Of a DNA stretch of 13,541 bases, positions 1 to 6,955 are shown in pieces (position 1 is the first letter of the stretch; each line of letters starts with the position of its first letter). Source of the DNA: Desulfobacca acetoxidans (lineage in GTDB: Bacteria; Desulfobacterota; Desulfobaccia; Desulfobaccales; 0-14-0-80-60-11). The stretch covers positions 1-13,541 of the forward strand of contig DYJG01000016.1 of the NCBI GenBank assembly GCA_020723225.1. Reading direction: 5' to 3'. Made by a program: the position numbers and the translations under genes. The notes under the pieces were generated by a model. It ran no database searches. It was not told the DNA's origin and saw only the letters and a program-made list of their open reading frames with translations.

Positions 1-893
1 ACCTGGTCCGGATTATTGCGGGTCCAATTGAGGGCCCAACCTGACTTGTCCAGATTCTCCAACTTGGGATTCTTAATCAGATTGGGGCCCAATGCGGCTT
101 GCCGGAGGTCCATGGCCTGATCGATGGTGGGGGCCAGGATGTTATTATCGGCGACAAAAGCGATAATTTTCTCCAAATCCCCGGCGTTGTACTGGTAATC
201 CTTAGGGGTGCCGGAAACGATGTCGTGAAACACCACCACCAGCCACTTTTGCGTTTCCATCGCTTCCTTGATCCAGGAAATGACCTCATCCGGTTGGGTG
301 GCGGCGGCGGCTTCGCGACAGAGAACGGCGTAGCGGTCGCAGTCGATGCCGTTCAATTCCTTGGACGCATAGCTCCGGCTGTTTTCGTAATAACGCGTGG
401 CGTAATCCAGCACCCGGGCATCGAAGCTGGAATAAGGGAAGACCACGGTCTTGGCCGATAAATCATGGTCGGCCAATAACTTCTTGGACATCGACAGTTC
501 ATAATCCAGCTCCTTATCAGACAGTTTGGTTAAGTCGGAGTGGGTCATGGTGTGGCTGCCGATCTCCCAACCGGACTCGTCAAATTCCTGGAGCTGCTCC
601 CAGGTGATAATCCAGTCTTCTCCGTTCTCAATGGCGCCGATAACGGGGCTAAGAGTAGCCACCACCCCATATTTGAGAAAAATGGGCAGCGCGTTTTCGT
701 AAATGCCTCTATGGCCGTCATCGAAGGCAAAGGTCACCATCCCGTTCCAGAAAGGAAACTCGGTTTCCAGGGCCTTGGCCGCAGGTTGGACTTCCTTGCC
801 GGCCAGAGGATTTTTCTTTGCGGCCTGGGTAGTAAGCGGAATTAGAGCGAGGGCCGCGGCCAGCAGGATTAAAAGAAATTTTGTTATTTTCAT
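1..893 (-). CDS. Secreted polysaccharide deacetylase (NodB-homology), C-terminus beyond window
   Basis: The reverse strand reads open from 893 to the window edge (297 codons, no stop), so the gene is truncated by the window. Residues 1-24 are a Sec signal peptide (MKITKFLLILLAAALALIPL, then TTQA before the mature AKK). The NodB deacetylase fold follows: motif 1 FAFDDG at 55-60 (Asp58/Asp59), motif 2 SHTMTH at 113-118 (metal ligands His114 and His118), motif 3 VFPYSSFD at 151-158, and a late VVFHDI with His223. The usual Arg before motif 3 is not seen. From about 269 the text NLIKNP...GWALNW resembles the start of a jelly-roll carbohydrate-binding module continuing off the window. The family (CE4) removes N- or O-acetyl groups from cell-surface or extracellular glycans using a divalent metal. 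ATG at 893 is preferred over the in-frame ATG at 899 because AAGGGG then sits about 6 nt upstream. The acetylated substrate is unknown. Confidence 0.9.
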   Translation of the reverse strand, partial: MKITKFLLILLAAALALIPLTTQAAKKNPLAGKEVQPAAKALETEFPFWNGMVTFAFDDGHRGIYENALPIFLKYGVVATLSPVIGAIENGEDWIITWEQLQEFDESGWEIGSHTMTHSDLTKLSDKELDYELSMSKKLLADHDLSAKTVVFPYSSFDARVLDYATRYYENSRSYASKELNGIDCDRYAVLCREAAAATQPDEVISWIKEAMETQKWLVVVFHDIVSGTPKDYQYNAGDLEKIIAFVADNNILAPTIDQAMDLRQAALGPNLIKNPKLENLDKSGWALNWTRNNPDQ

Positions 894-978
894 CCTCATC
901 CCCTTAAACGGTATCCACAAAAAGTGGCGGCCTTTCCTATGGCCTTTTTACAGGATGGATAGTGATACTACTCCCCTT

Positions 979-1019
979 CGGCTACCGGACGCGGAGCGCC
1001 TCCGCGGCCTCGGGAGCCG
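979..1019. repeat. GC-rich imperfect inverted repeat (hairpin/cruciform)
   Basis: The inner stem CGCGGAG (990-996) pairs perfectly with CTCCGCG (1000-1006) around a 3-nt loop. The outer stem CGGCTACCG (979-987) pairs with CGGGAGCCG (1011-1019) with one mismatch. No T-run follows on either strand, so a rho-independent terminator is unlikely. It lies 86-126 nt upstream of the deacetylase start and could be a REP-like element or a 5' leader structure. Confidence 0.6.
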
Positions 1020-1221
1020 ATAGTTCCCTCGGAAACATCTTATAGATCAACTTATTCATTACATCCTGGCATCCTCCTCGCCGATTTGGATTTAAGGACG
1101 ATTTATTGAAGTTTATTCGTGGTTATCCTGAAAATTAGGCGGAATGGGATAATAAGGGAATCGGGCCGGGTCTGATTTTTCGGTAATGAAATCCCTGATT
1201 TTTCCTTAAGGGAAATTCACG

Positions 1222-1251
1222 TTGACGCGGCTTGAGACTATTGGGTATAGT
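1222..1251 (+). promoter_or_regulatory. Sigma70-like promoter for nadE
   Basis: TTGACG (1222-1227) and TATAGT (1246-1251) are separated by 18 bp, close to the TTGACA/TATAAT consensus. The predicted transcript would have a leader of roughly 45-50 nt before the nadE ATG at 1306. Confidence 0.55.
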
Positions 1252-1305
1252 TTTAAATGGCTTGATTTGAAATCTGATTTTTAATTTCTCCTCCGGCATT
1301 TCCCT

Positions 1306-2949
1306 ATGAAAATCACCCTGGCCCAGCTTAATCCCATCGTCGGGGATATTTCCGGAAACCTGCGGAAGGTCACCGACACCCTGGAGAACTACGGGGCGGA
1401 AACCGACCTCATTGTCTTTTCCGAACTCTTCCTGGTGGGTTATCCCCCCCGGGACTTGCTGGAACAGCCGGCGTTGATCGAAGCCACCCGGGCCGCGGTG
1501 GAAAAACTGCTGGCAGTCTCCCGGAGCCAGCCCCGGACCGGGATCCTGGTGGGCGCGGCCATGCCCACCGGCCTGGATACGGGCAAAGGGCTGCACAACT
1601 GCGCGCTCCTCATCCAGGGCGGGGAGATCCTGGGCCGCCAGAACAAATCCTTGCTGCCCACCTATGACGTCTTCGATGAAACCAGGCACTTCGATCCCGC
1701 GGCCCAATTGGAGGTATTCCCTTTCCAAGGGGAAACTCTGGGCATTTCTATCTGTGAAGACGCCTGGTACGAGCCGGAATTGTGGGCCCGGCGGCTTTAC
1801 CCCTGCGATCCCATCCAGGCGCTGGCCCAAAAAGGGGCCACCATCCTCATCAACATCTCTGCGTCTCCCTTTCAGGTGGGCAAAGAAGGGACCAGGTTCC
1901 GCCTCTTTCGTAACCACGCCCAAAGGTTCGGCCTGCCCTTCATCTACGTCAACCAGGCGGGAGGCAACGACGAGCTGATCTTTGACGGCCGCAGCAAGGC
2001 CCTGGACCACCGGGGGGAGGCGGTGGCGGTCGCACCCGCGTTTAAGGAGGCGGTGCTGACCGTGGAGACGGCTGCTCCCGGAAGACCAGGCCTTTATCAA
2101 CCCCAGGAAGAGATCGCCAGCGTCCATGAGGCCCTGGTTCTGGGCTTGCGGGATTATCTGCGGAAATGCGGCTTTTCCAAGGCCGTGGTGGGCCTCTCCG
2201 GGGGGGTGGACTCCGCGGTCACCTGCTGCCTGGCCCAACAGGCCTTAGGCCCGGACAATGTCCTGGGCGTGCTCATGCCCTCGCCCTATTCCTCCCGGGG
2301 CAGCATCCGGGATTCCCGGAAGCTGGCGAAAAGTTTGGGGGTCCGGGTCAAGGAAATTCCCATTACCCCCATCTACCGGGCCTATCTGCGGTCTCTAAAA
2401 AAGCACCTGGACGTGGAGAAGATCGGCGTGGCCCTGGAGAACGTCCAGGCCCGCATCCGTGGGAACATTCTCATGGCCCTGTCCAACGAATTCGGGTACC
2501 TGGTGCTATCCACGGGTAACAAAAGCGAAATGGCCGTGGGCTACTGCACCCTTTACGGAGATATGAGCGGGGGTCTAAGCGTACTCGCGGACGTGCCCAA
2601 GACCATGGTCTATCAACTGGCCCGGTATCTGAACCGGGAGCGGGTCCTGATCCCCGAAGAGATCATCACCAAGCCCCCGTCCGCGGAACTGCGGCCCGAC
2701 CAGAAAGACCAGGACACCCTGCCGCCTTACGAGGTCCTGGATCAGATCATGAATTATTATCTGACGGAAGGGTATTCCTTCAAAGACATCACCCGCCTGG
2801 GCTTTGAGCCGGAGACGGTGAGGTGGGTGATCCGGGCCATCGACCGCAGCGAATACAAGCGGCGCCAGGCGGCGCCGGGCCTGAAGATCACCTCCAAGGC
2901 CTTCGGCATGGGCCGGCGGATTCCCATTGCCGCGCGGTATGAGTTCTAA
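1306..2949 (+). CDS. nadE: Glutamine-dependent NAD+ synthetase
   Basis: This enzyme catalyses the last step of NAD+ synthesis in the cytoplasm, amidating deamido-NAD+ with ATP and with ammonia released from glutamine. The 547 residues form two domains. The N-terminal nitrilase-like glutaminase domain (about 1-265) shows the triad Glu40 (VFSELFLVGYPP), Lys114 (RQNKSLLPTYD) and Cys150 (GISICEDAW). The C-terminal ATP-pyrophosphatase domain (about 275-547) has the P-loop LSGGVDS at 297-303, then LSTGNKSE at 401-408, YGDMSGG at 417-423 and KPPSAELRPDQKDQD at 456-470. The length is normal for the bacterial two-domain form. No clear Shine-Dalgarno precedes the ATG, but Met-Lys-Ile-Thr-Leu-Ala-Gln-Leu-Asn-Pro is the expected family N-terminus, so the start is secure. 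A promoter at 1222-1251 precedes it and a terminator-like inverted repeat follows. It appears monocistronic. Confidence 0.97.
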   Translation: MKITLAQLNPIVGDISGNLRKVTDTLENYGAETDLIVFSELFLVGYPPRDLLEQPALIEATRAAVEKLLAVSRSQPRTGILVGAAMPTGLDTGKGLHNCALLIQGGEILGRQNKSLLPTYDVFDETRHFDPAAQLEVFPFQGETLGISICEDAWYEPELWARRLYPCDPIQALAQKGATILINISASPFQVGKEGTRFRLFRNHAQRFGLPFIYVNQAGGNDELIFDGRSKALDHRGEAVAVAPAFKEAVLTVETAAPGRPGLYQPQEEIASVHEALVLGLRDYLRKCGFSKAVVGLSGGVDSAVTCCLAQQALGPDNVLGVLMPSPYSSRGSIRDSRKLAKSLGVRVKEIPITPIYRAYLRSLKKHLDVEKIGVALENVQARIRGNILMALSNEFGYLVLSTGNKSEMAVGYCTLYGDMSGGLSVLADVPKTMVYQLARYLNRERVLIPEEIITKPPSAELRPDQKDQDTLPPYEVLDQIMNYYLTEGYSFKDITRLGFEPETVRWVIRAIDRSEYKRRQAAPGLKITSKAFGMGRRIPIAARYEF

Positions 2950-2954
2950 AAGAG

Positions 2955-3089
2955 AAAAGACCTAACCACAGAGGCACAGAGAGCACAGAGTTTCACAGAG
3001 GAGAAATATTTTAATTAGGCGGGGAACCCGCCTAAAATAAATTCTCTGTGAATCTCTGTGTCCTCTGTGCCTCTGTGGTTAAGTCTTTT
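2955..3089. repeat. 46-bp CACAGAG inverted repeat, probable terminator between convergent genes
   Basis: The left arm 2955-3000 (AAAAGACCTAACCACAGAGG and onward) is the reverse complement of the right arm 3044-3089 with about four mismatches. Each arm is built from the unit CACAGAG. A second hairpin (3015-3035) lies in the loop. On the plus strand the right arm runs into a T-rich tract (from 3084), so the structure can act as a rho-independent terminator for nadE. It begins 5 nt after the nadE stop and ends 6 nt before the stop of the leftward gene, so it may serve both. I recognise this unit type as a common intergenic repeat of environmental bacterial genomes; that is recollection, not a search. 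Confidence 0.85.
3015..3035. repeat. Perfect hairpin nested in the CACAGAG repeat loop
   Basis: TTAGGCGGG (3015-3023) and CCCGCCTAA (3027-3035) form a perfect 9-bp stem with a GAA loop. Its sequence is unrelated to the CACAGAG arms around it, suggesting one repeat type sits inside another or that the element is composite. Confidence 0.75.
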
Positions 3090-3094
3090 TTCCT

Positions 3095-3490
3095 TCATTC
3101 CCTGATGATCGCGCCGGTGATGAGGCCTGCCAGGGCGCATTCCCCCAGTTGGCCGAGAAACCAGACCAAGGCGATCTGATAAGTGATGGGCATGACCGCG
3201 TAACTGCCGTAGGCCATGGGAACCCCGGTTCCCAGCCCATACAGCAAGCCGTATAGGAGTCCCCGGGAGACGCTTTTCTTGGTGATGGGCCAGGCATAAA
3301 TCAAAACGAAAGAGATGGCGGCAATAAACGTCACCACCCGCAGCAGACCCATCTTCATCTCCGCCATGGGTCTCCATAGCTGCGCCGTGGCTTCATACGG
3401 TGCCTTCAGGATTACTCCGTGGATGACGAAGTCCAAGACACTCCAGGCGACAAACACAGCTACGATGGCCAAAAGGGTTCTTCTCAACAT
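3095..3490 (-). CDS. Small integral membrane protein, four predicted helices, function unknown
   Basis: The 131-residue hydrophobic protein has predicted membrane segments at about 5-28, 50-67, 78-101 and 103-128. A conserved-looking polar stretch between helices 1 and 2 reads DFVIHGVILKAPYEATAQLW (20-39), then RPMAEM. It ends in a short charged tail (IIRE). The start is well supported: GGAGGA lies about 4 nt upstream of the ATG at 3490. I do not recognise a named family. The size and topology fit small DUF-type inner-membrane proteins with no known reaction. It is convergent with nadE across the inverted repeat and has no partner on its own strand, so context gives no function. Confidence is high that it is a gene and nil for function. 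Confidence 0.8.
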   Translation of the reverse strand: MLRRTLLAIVAVFVAWSVLDFVIHGVILKAPYEATAQLWRPMAEMKMGLLRVVTFIAAISFVLIYAWPITKKSVSRGLLYGLLYGLGTGVPMAYGSYAVMPITYQIALVWFLGQLGECALAGLITGAIIRE

Positions 3491-3560
3491 GGTCTCCTCC
3501 GATTCCGATGCCCGGTTGCTCGCCGGACTGATACCGAGTTGCAGTCAAAAAGGTATTAAT

Positions 3561-3619
3561 CGTAGCGAACCTTGTGTTCGCCCTGGAGCGATGGGGCGAA
3601 CACAAGGTTCGCCCCTACG
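3561..3619. repeat. GCGAACCTTGTGTTCGCCC inverted repeat
   Basis: A perfect 19-bp arm at 3565-3583 is mirrored at 3594-3612 with a 10-nt loop, and CGTA (3561-3564) pairs with TACG (3616-3619) across a CCC bulge. No T-run follows on the plus strand (an A-run does). It lies upstream of the leftward membrane-protein gene. It looks like a dispersed mobile or structural repeat rather than a gene control site. Confidence 0.85.
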
Positions 3620-3718
3620 AAAAAAAATCTCTTTTGATGGCTAATCAGTATGAGATCACTATACTCTGAAAGAGGAAGCAAGCAACCTTCTTGTGCAGTG
3701 CCAGGTGTCTTGTTTTTC

Positions 3719-3746
3719 ACTGATCACTGATCACTGATTACTGATC
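3719..3746. repeat. Heptamer tandem array (ACTGATC-type, 4 units)
   Basis: Four consecutive 7-bp units read ACTGATC, ACTGATC, ACTGATT, ACTGATC. The array is bracketed by direct copies of TGTTTTTCACTGA at 3711-3723 and 3750-3762. A related three-unit array lies at 4630-4650. The unit length equals that of the unrelated GTTCCGA array at 9104-9136. Confidence 0.8.
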
Positions 3747-3780
3747 ATTTGTTTTTCACTGACCCTATCCAGCCGATTAG

Positions 3781-3811
3781 TTGACAAATTCATGGAAATT
3801 TGTGCTATCAT
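3781..3811 (+). promoter_or_regulatory. Promoter of the deaminase gene with an embedded 20-bp palindrome
   Basis: A perfect -35 TTGACA (3781-3786) is followed by TATCAT (3806-3811, 19-bp spacer) or TGCTAT (3803-3808, 16-bp spacer) as -10. A perfect inverted repeat, ACAAATT (3784-3790), 6-nt spacer, AATTTGT (3797-3803), overlaps the -35 and fills the spacer. A repressor bound there would block RNA polymerase, so this is an operator candidate. The regulator is unknown. The leader would be about 110 nt. Confidence 0.55.
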
Positions 3812-3931
3812 CGTTGCCGAGAGAAAATTGGGGCACAAAAAAGGGGACTTCCTGGGTTTATACTTGGGGAAATGGGTTCCCAAAACCGTTTTTAACCGCG
3901 GGGCCAAGGCTGCCGCATAATCTCGATTAAC

Positions 3932-4558
3932 ATGCAAAAGTCAAGACGTAATTTTTTCAAGGCTACGGCAACGATCGGAGCGGTCCTTTTAGCGACGGCG
4001 GTCTCTCTGTCGGCATGTTCGGCGCTTGCCGTGGAAAAGACAGAATCCGGGAACTGGAAACCCGCTTCGGACCAGAAGGGTCTTCCCCTCAATTATCAGC
4101 AGATATTGAAACATCTGAGGACGGCCAATGAGGTCGCCAAGGAAACGGCGGAATTTGGCCACCACCCCTTTGGCGCAGTGCTTGTGGCGCCGGATGGCGA
4201 GAAGGTGCTGATGAAACAGGGAAACCTGAGTTCCATCGCGCATGCCGAAACAGAGCTCTCACGGCGGGCGTTTGCGCAGTACAACCCCGATTACTTGTGG
4301 AGATGTACCCTGGTGACGACGTTCGAACCGTGCGTCATGTGCGCCGGAAACATCTATTGGGCCAACATCGGCAACCTGGTCTATGGCGTTGAGGAAACCA
4401 CATTGAAAAAACTGACCGGCGCCAACAAGAACAACCCCACGATGAGCCTGCCGTGTCGCACGGTCTTCAAGGCGGGGCAAAAGCCCATCCTGGTGGCGGG
4501 CCCCTTTCCGGAACTGGAAGGCGAACTGGTCGCCCCCCATAGGTCCTTCTGGAAATGA
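3932..4558 (+). CDS. Tat-exported lipoprotein of the nucleoside/nucleobase deaminase superfamily
   Basis: The 208-residue protein begins with a twin-arginine signal, SRRNFFK (4-10), a hydrophobic stretch, and then a lipobox LSAC with Cys29. Ser30 at +2 would favour outer-membrane sorting. The mature part is a cytidine-deaminase-like zinc fold: HHPFGAVLV (77-85), HAE at 104-106 (zinc ligand His104, catalytic Glu106) and EPCVMCAGN at 132-140 (ligands Cys134 and Cys137). The HPFGAV and HAE/PCxxC set is that of guanine deaminase, CMP/dCMP deaminase and TadA, which hydrolytically deaminate purine or pyrimidine bases. Most relatives are cytoplasmic; an apparent Tat lipoprotein is unusual. Tat export suits a protein that binds zinc and folds before transport. 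No strong Shine-Dalgarno is seen before ATG 3932, but the intact signal supports that start. The substrate is unknown; tRNA editing is unlikely outside the cytoplasm. It is convergent with the kinase gene. Confidence 0.85.
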   Translation: MQKSRRNFFKATATIGAVLLATAVSLSACSALAVEKTESGNWKPASDQKGLPLNYQQILKHLRTANEVAKETAEFGHHPFGAVLVAPDGEKVLMKQGNLSSIAHAETELSRRAFAQYNPDYLWRCTLVTTFEPCVMCAGNIYWANIGNLVYGVEETTLKKLTGANKNNPTMSLPCRTVFKAGQKPILVAGPFPELEGELVAPHRSFWK

Positions 4559-4586
4559 AGCAGTCCCGTCGCGAATTCCTCAGATT

Positions 4587-4655
4587 AAAGACAGTTTTCG
4601 GTTTACAGTTTTCAGTAAAATGATCTGAGATTACTTATTACTGATTACTGTCTTT
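4587..4655. repeat. Imperfect inverted repeat with ATTACTG heptamers between convergent genes
   Basis: AAAGACAG (4587-4594) is inverted as CTGTCTTT (4648-4655), the latter overlapping the stop codon of the leftward kinase. Inside lie three heptamers ATTACTT, ATTACTG, ATTACTG (4630-4650), of the same type as the array at 3719-3746, and CAGTTTTCAGTAA text. It may terminate transcription from both convergent genes, but the stem is imperfect. Confidence 0.55.
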
Positions 4656-6642
4656 ACTCGTCCCGGGGTTCGAGGACCTCCCGGATTTTTTGCACCATGG
4701 CGTTGACTTTGAAGGGCTTTTGCAGGAACCCCACGTCTTCTTTGAGAATCCCGTTGTTAACGATGGCGTTTTCGGTATACCCGGACATATAGAGCACTTT
4801 CAGGGTGGGAATGGAAGAGGAAAGACGTTCGGCCAGTTCCCGGCCCCCCATCTGGGGCAGGACCACGTCGGTGAGCAGCAGATGAATGGGTTCCTTCCGT
4901 TTTTCGGAGATCAGCAGGGCCTCGCCGCCATTGGCGGCGGTCAGGACGCCATAGCCGAATTTCTTCAAGCCCTGGGAAATGACGTCCCGCAAGGTACTAT
5001 CGTCTTCCACCACCAAAATGGTTTCTCTGCCCTTGAGATCGGCAATCGCGCCGGTCTTCGACTCGGTGGGACTGAGGGCCTCTTCCACCCGGGGTAGATA
5101 GATCTTAAAGGTGGTGCCCTGGCCCGGCTCGCTGTAAACCCAAATATGGCCGCCGCTTTGTTTCACTATGCCGTAAACGGTGGCCAGCCCCAAGCCGGTC
5201 CCCTGCCCTAGGGTTTTGGTAGTGAAAAAAGGCTCGAAAATATGGGCCTGGGTGGCCGCGTCCATACCCTCGCCGTTATCGCTGACCGCCAGCATGACGT
5301 AGGGGCCGGGCCCCACTTCCAGGTGGCTCCGGCCATAGGTTTCGTCCAGAAAGACGTTGGCGGTCTCCAGGGTGAGTTTGCCTCCATGGGGCATGGCGTC
5401 CCGGGCGTTGACCGCCAGGTTCATGATGATCTGTTCAATCTGGCCTTTATCGGCCTTGATTGCGCCCAGTTCCTCGTCAATATTGGTGATCAGTTCAATA
5501 TCTTCGCCGATGAGGCGGCGCAGCAGCCTTTCCATGCCGCTGACCAGGGAATTGATGCTGAGGACCGTGGGCTGGAGAATCTGCTTGCGGCTGAAGGCCA
5601 GCAACTGGTGGGTGAGGGTGGAGTCCCGGGTGCAGGTCTTCAAAATCTCTTCGGTATAATGGTAATGGGGATCGTTCTTCTCCAAATCCATTTTCATGAG
5701 TTCGCCATACCCCATGATGGCGGTGAGCAGGTTATTGAAATCGTGGGCGATGCCCCCGGCCAAAATGCCGACGGCCTCCATCCTCTGGGCCCGGGTCAAC
5801 TGATTCTCCAGGCGCTTGCGTTCTGTAATATCCATGAAATAGCCGATGGCGGCGGTCTTGCCGCGGTAAGTGGTGGTGGTCACCGACTCCATGGCCCACC
5901 TGGTTTCCCCCTCCTTGTTCACGAACTGATATTCGTAGGGAGAAGTGGTCTTGCCTTTCAGCATCTCCACCGCGTGGCGCCTGATCTGCTCCTTGAACTC
6001 CTCCGCGGCCAGAATTAAGCAATCCTTGCCCACTAATTCGTTTTCGTCGTAGCCGGTGATTTTTTGGAACCCGGGGTTTACCAGCTTAAATCTGCGGTTT
6101 TGAATGATGAAAATGCCGATGGGCGCGTGGTAGAAAAGATCCCGAAACGCTTCCTCCAGGCGCCGGCGCTCGGTGATGTCGATGCCCAGGCCCACCACGT
6201 AATCATGGCCGTCAACGGCAACCAAGTTGCCGGTAAGCAGATAGGGGATTTGGCTTCCGTTCTTGGCAACCAGTTTCGCTTCCACCGTAGCCTTGTTGTG
6301 GGTGAAGACCTTCTGAATAGCGGCCTCGACCTTTTCCCGTTCTTCGTCGGAAATGAAATCCCGGGCATGCATATGGGTGATTTCTTCGGTGGAATAATGA
6401 GTGGTATTTTCCAGGGTCTCATTCCAGCGGATCATCTTCCCCTGGGCGTCGATGAGATAGAAAATACCCGGAAGGGTTTCCAGCACCGCTTCGGAGAGGA
6501 CTTTCTCCGACAGCAGTGTTTCGGCCATGATCCTTTGGCTTTTTTTCCTCTGCTCCATTTCGAGCAACTGTTGGCGCAACTCTGTCACCGTTTGCAGGAG
6601 TTGCTCCCTGCTCTTATGCTTATCCTTCATCATCGGCCCCAT
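4654..6642 (-). CDS. PAS-PAS hybrid histidine kinase with C-terminal receiver domain
   Basis: The 662-residue protein has no membrane helices, so it is a cytoplasmic sensor. It runs: coiled-coil N-terminus (about 8-40), PAS 1 (about 50-160, ending GLGIDITERR), PAS 2 (about 165-278, ending GYFMDITERK), HisKA dimerisation domain with phospho-acceptor His300 in GGIAHDFNN, HATPase_c with N box NLAVNARDAM (408-417), DNGEGM (455-460), FEPFFTTK (469-476) and GTGLGL (481-486), then a receiver domain (about 540-655). The receiver has acidic pocket Asp547/Asp548, phospho-acceptor Asp592 (TDVVLPQ), Ser620 and Lys642. All catalytic residues are present, so it should phosphorylate itself and then its own receiver. 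No output response regulator lies next to it, making it an orphan kinase with unknown signal. The start is uncertain: ATG 6642 lacks a Shine-Dalgarno, and the in-frame ATGs at 6633 and 6630 are alternatives. Confidence 0.95.
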   Translation of the reverse strand: MGPMMKDKHKSREQLLQTVTELRQQLLEMEQRKKSQRIMAETLLSEKVLSEAVLETLPGIFYLIDAQGKMIRWNETLENTTHYSTEEITHMHARDFISDEEREKVEAAIQKVFTHNKATVEAKLVAKNGSQIPYLLTGNLVAVDGHDYVVGLGIDITERRRLEEAFRDLFYHAPIGIFIIQNRRFKLVNPGFQKITGYDENELVGKDCLILAAEEFKEQIRRHAVEMLKGKTTSPYEYQFVNKEGETRWAMESVTTTTYRGKTAAIGYFMDITERKRLENQLTRAQRMEAVGILAGGIAHDFNNLLTAIMGYGELMKMDLEKNDPHYHYTEEILKTCTRDSTLTHQLLAFSRKQILQPTVLSINSLVSGMERLLRRLIGEDIELITNIDEELGAIKADKGQIEQIIMNLAVNARDAMPHGGKLTLETANVFLDETYGRSHLEVGPGPYVMLAVSDNGEGMDAATQAHIFEPFFTTKTLGQGTGLGLATVYGIVKQSGGHIWVYSEPGQGTTFKIYLPRVEEALSPTESKTGAIADLKGRETILVVEDDSTLRDVISQGLKKFGYGVLTAANGGEALLISEKRKEPIHLLLTDVVLPQMGGRELAERLSSSIPTLKVLYMSGYTENAIVNNGILKEDVGFLQKPFKVNAMVQKIREVLEPRDE

Positions 6643-6892
6643 TTGAGGATTTCGTAGCGCTCGGAAGATTCGCAGGCGTCAAGGTATAGGTGGATGTTCC
6701 CTGGAAATTGGGGGCAAGAAAAAATTGTGAATATTTTCGCTTAAGCGGTTGCGGGGGGTACAGCCCGGATTTTTTCATTATTTTTTATCAGGTTTGCCTA
6801 CGCGTCGAGCGTTATTTTCTCCGACATCCAGGATGATCAAGTCGCCGACCCGACGCATGCGGCTGTCCTGAACCTTCAATTTGCATCAACCT

Positions 6893-6930
6893 GTCATTAT
6901 ATCGACATAATGACCGGTTATCTTTAATAT
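6893..6930 (+). promoter_or_regulatory. Palindromic operator candidate overlapping a possible promoter
   Basis: GTCATTAT (6893-6900), 6-nt spacer, ATAATGAC (6907-6914) is a perfect 22-bp inverted repeat typical of dimeric repressor sites. It overlaps a -35-like TCGACA (6902-6907), which is 17 bp from a weaker -10-like TAATAT (6925-6930). Transcription would start near 6937 and run rightward through the hairpins at 6956-7076. The regulator is unknown, and the -10 is poor, so the promoter part is tentative. Confidence 0.4.
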
Positions 6931-6955
6931 TAATACTAAAGGATGCAAAAATTTC

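Larger units (their letters stand above)
894..1305. other. Divergent intergenic region, 412 bp
   Basis: This gap separates the leftward deacetylase from rightward nadE, so it should carry both promoters. A convincing sigma70-like promoter is seen only for nadE (1222-1251). On the deacetylase side I find AAGGGG before the start but no good -35/-10 pair. A GC-rich hairpin at 979-1019 and a short direct repeat GGCCTTT (928-950) are present. Open frames here are short and resemble nothing, so I call it non-coding. Confidence 0.6.
3491..3931. other. Repeat-rich divergent intergenic region, 441 bp
   Basis: This gap holds, left to right, a 19-bp perfect inverted repeat (3561-3619), a stretch without evident features (3620-3710), a heptamer tandem array (3719-3746) flanked by two copies of TGTTTTTCACTGA (3711-3723 and 3750-3762), and the promoter for the deaminase gene (3781-3811). 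No credible coding sequence is seen. Confidence 0.7.

Noticed and set aside
99..461. Plus-strand open frames opposite the deacetylase (also 540-845)
   Set aside because: They oppose a continuous minus-strand frame carrying a signal peptide and NodB motifs, and resemble no protein.
1280..1305. CTCCTCC near the nadE start as a ribosome binding site
   Set aside because: It has the sequence of an anti-Shine-Dalgarno, not of a Shine-Dalgarno; on the minus strand no start codon follows it at a useful distance.
1135..2238. Long minus-strand open frame (367 codons) opposite nadE
   Set aside because: It is antisense to a clear NAD+ synthetase with full catalytic motifs; its protein is Gly/Pro/Gln-rich low complexity typical of shadow frames in GC-rich DNA.
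3015..3377. Minus-strand frame ending in HRGTEDTEIHREF
   Set aside because: The C-terminus is translation of the CACAGAG repeat and the rest overlaps the membrane-protein gene in another frame; a known artefact pattern.
3719..3746. Possible CRISPR array (repeated short units)
   Set aside because: Units are 7 bp in direct tandem with no spacers and no cas genes nearby; these are simple tandem repeats.
5242..6018. Plus-strand open frame of 258 codons within the kinase region
   Set aside because: Antisense shadow of the PAS/HisKA coding region; no recognisable domain.
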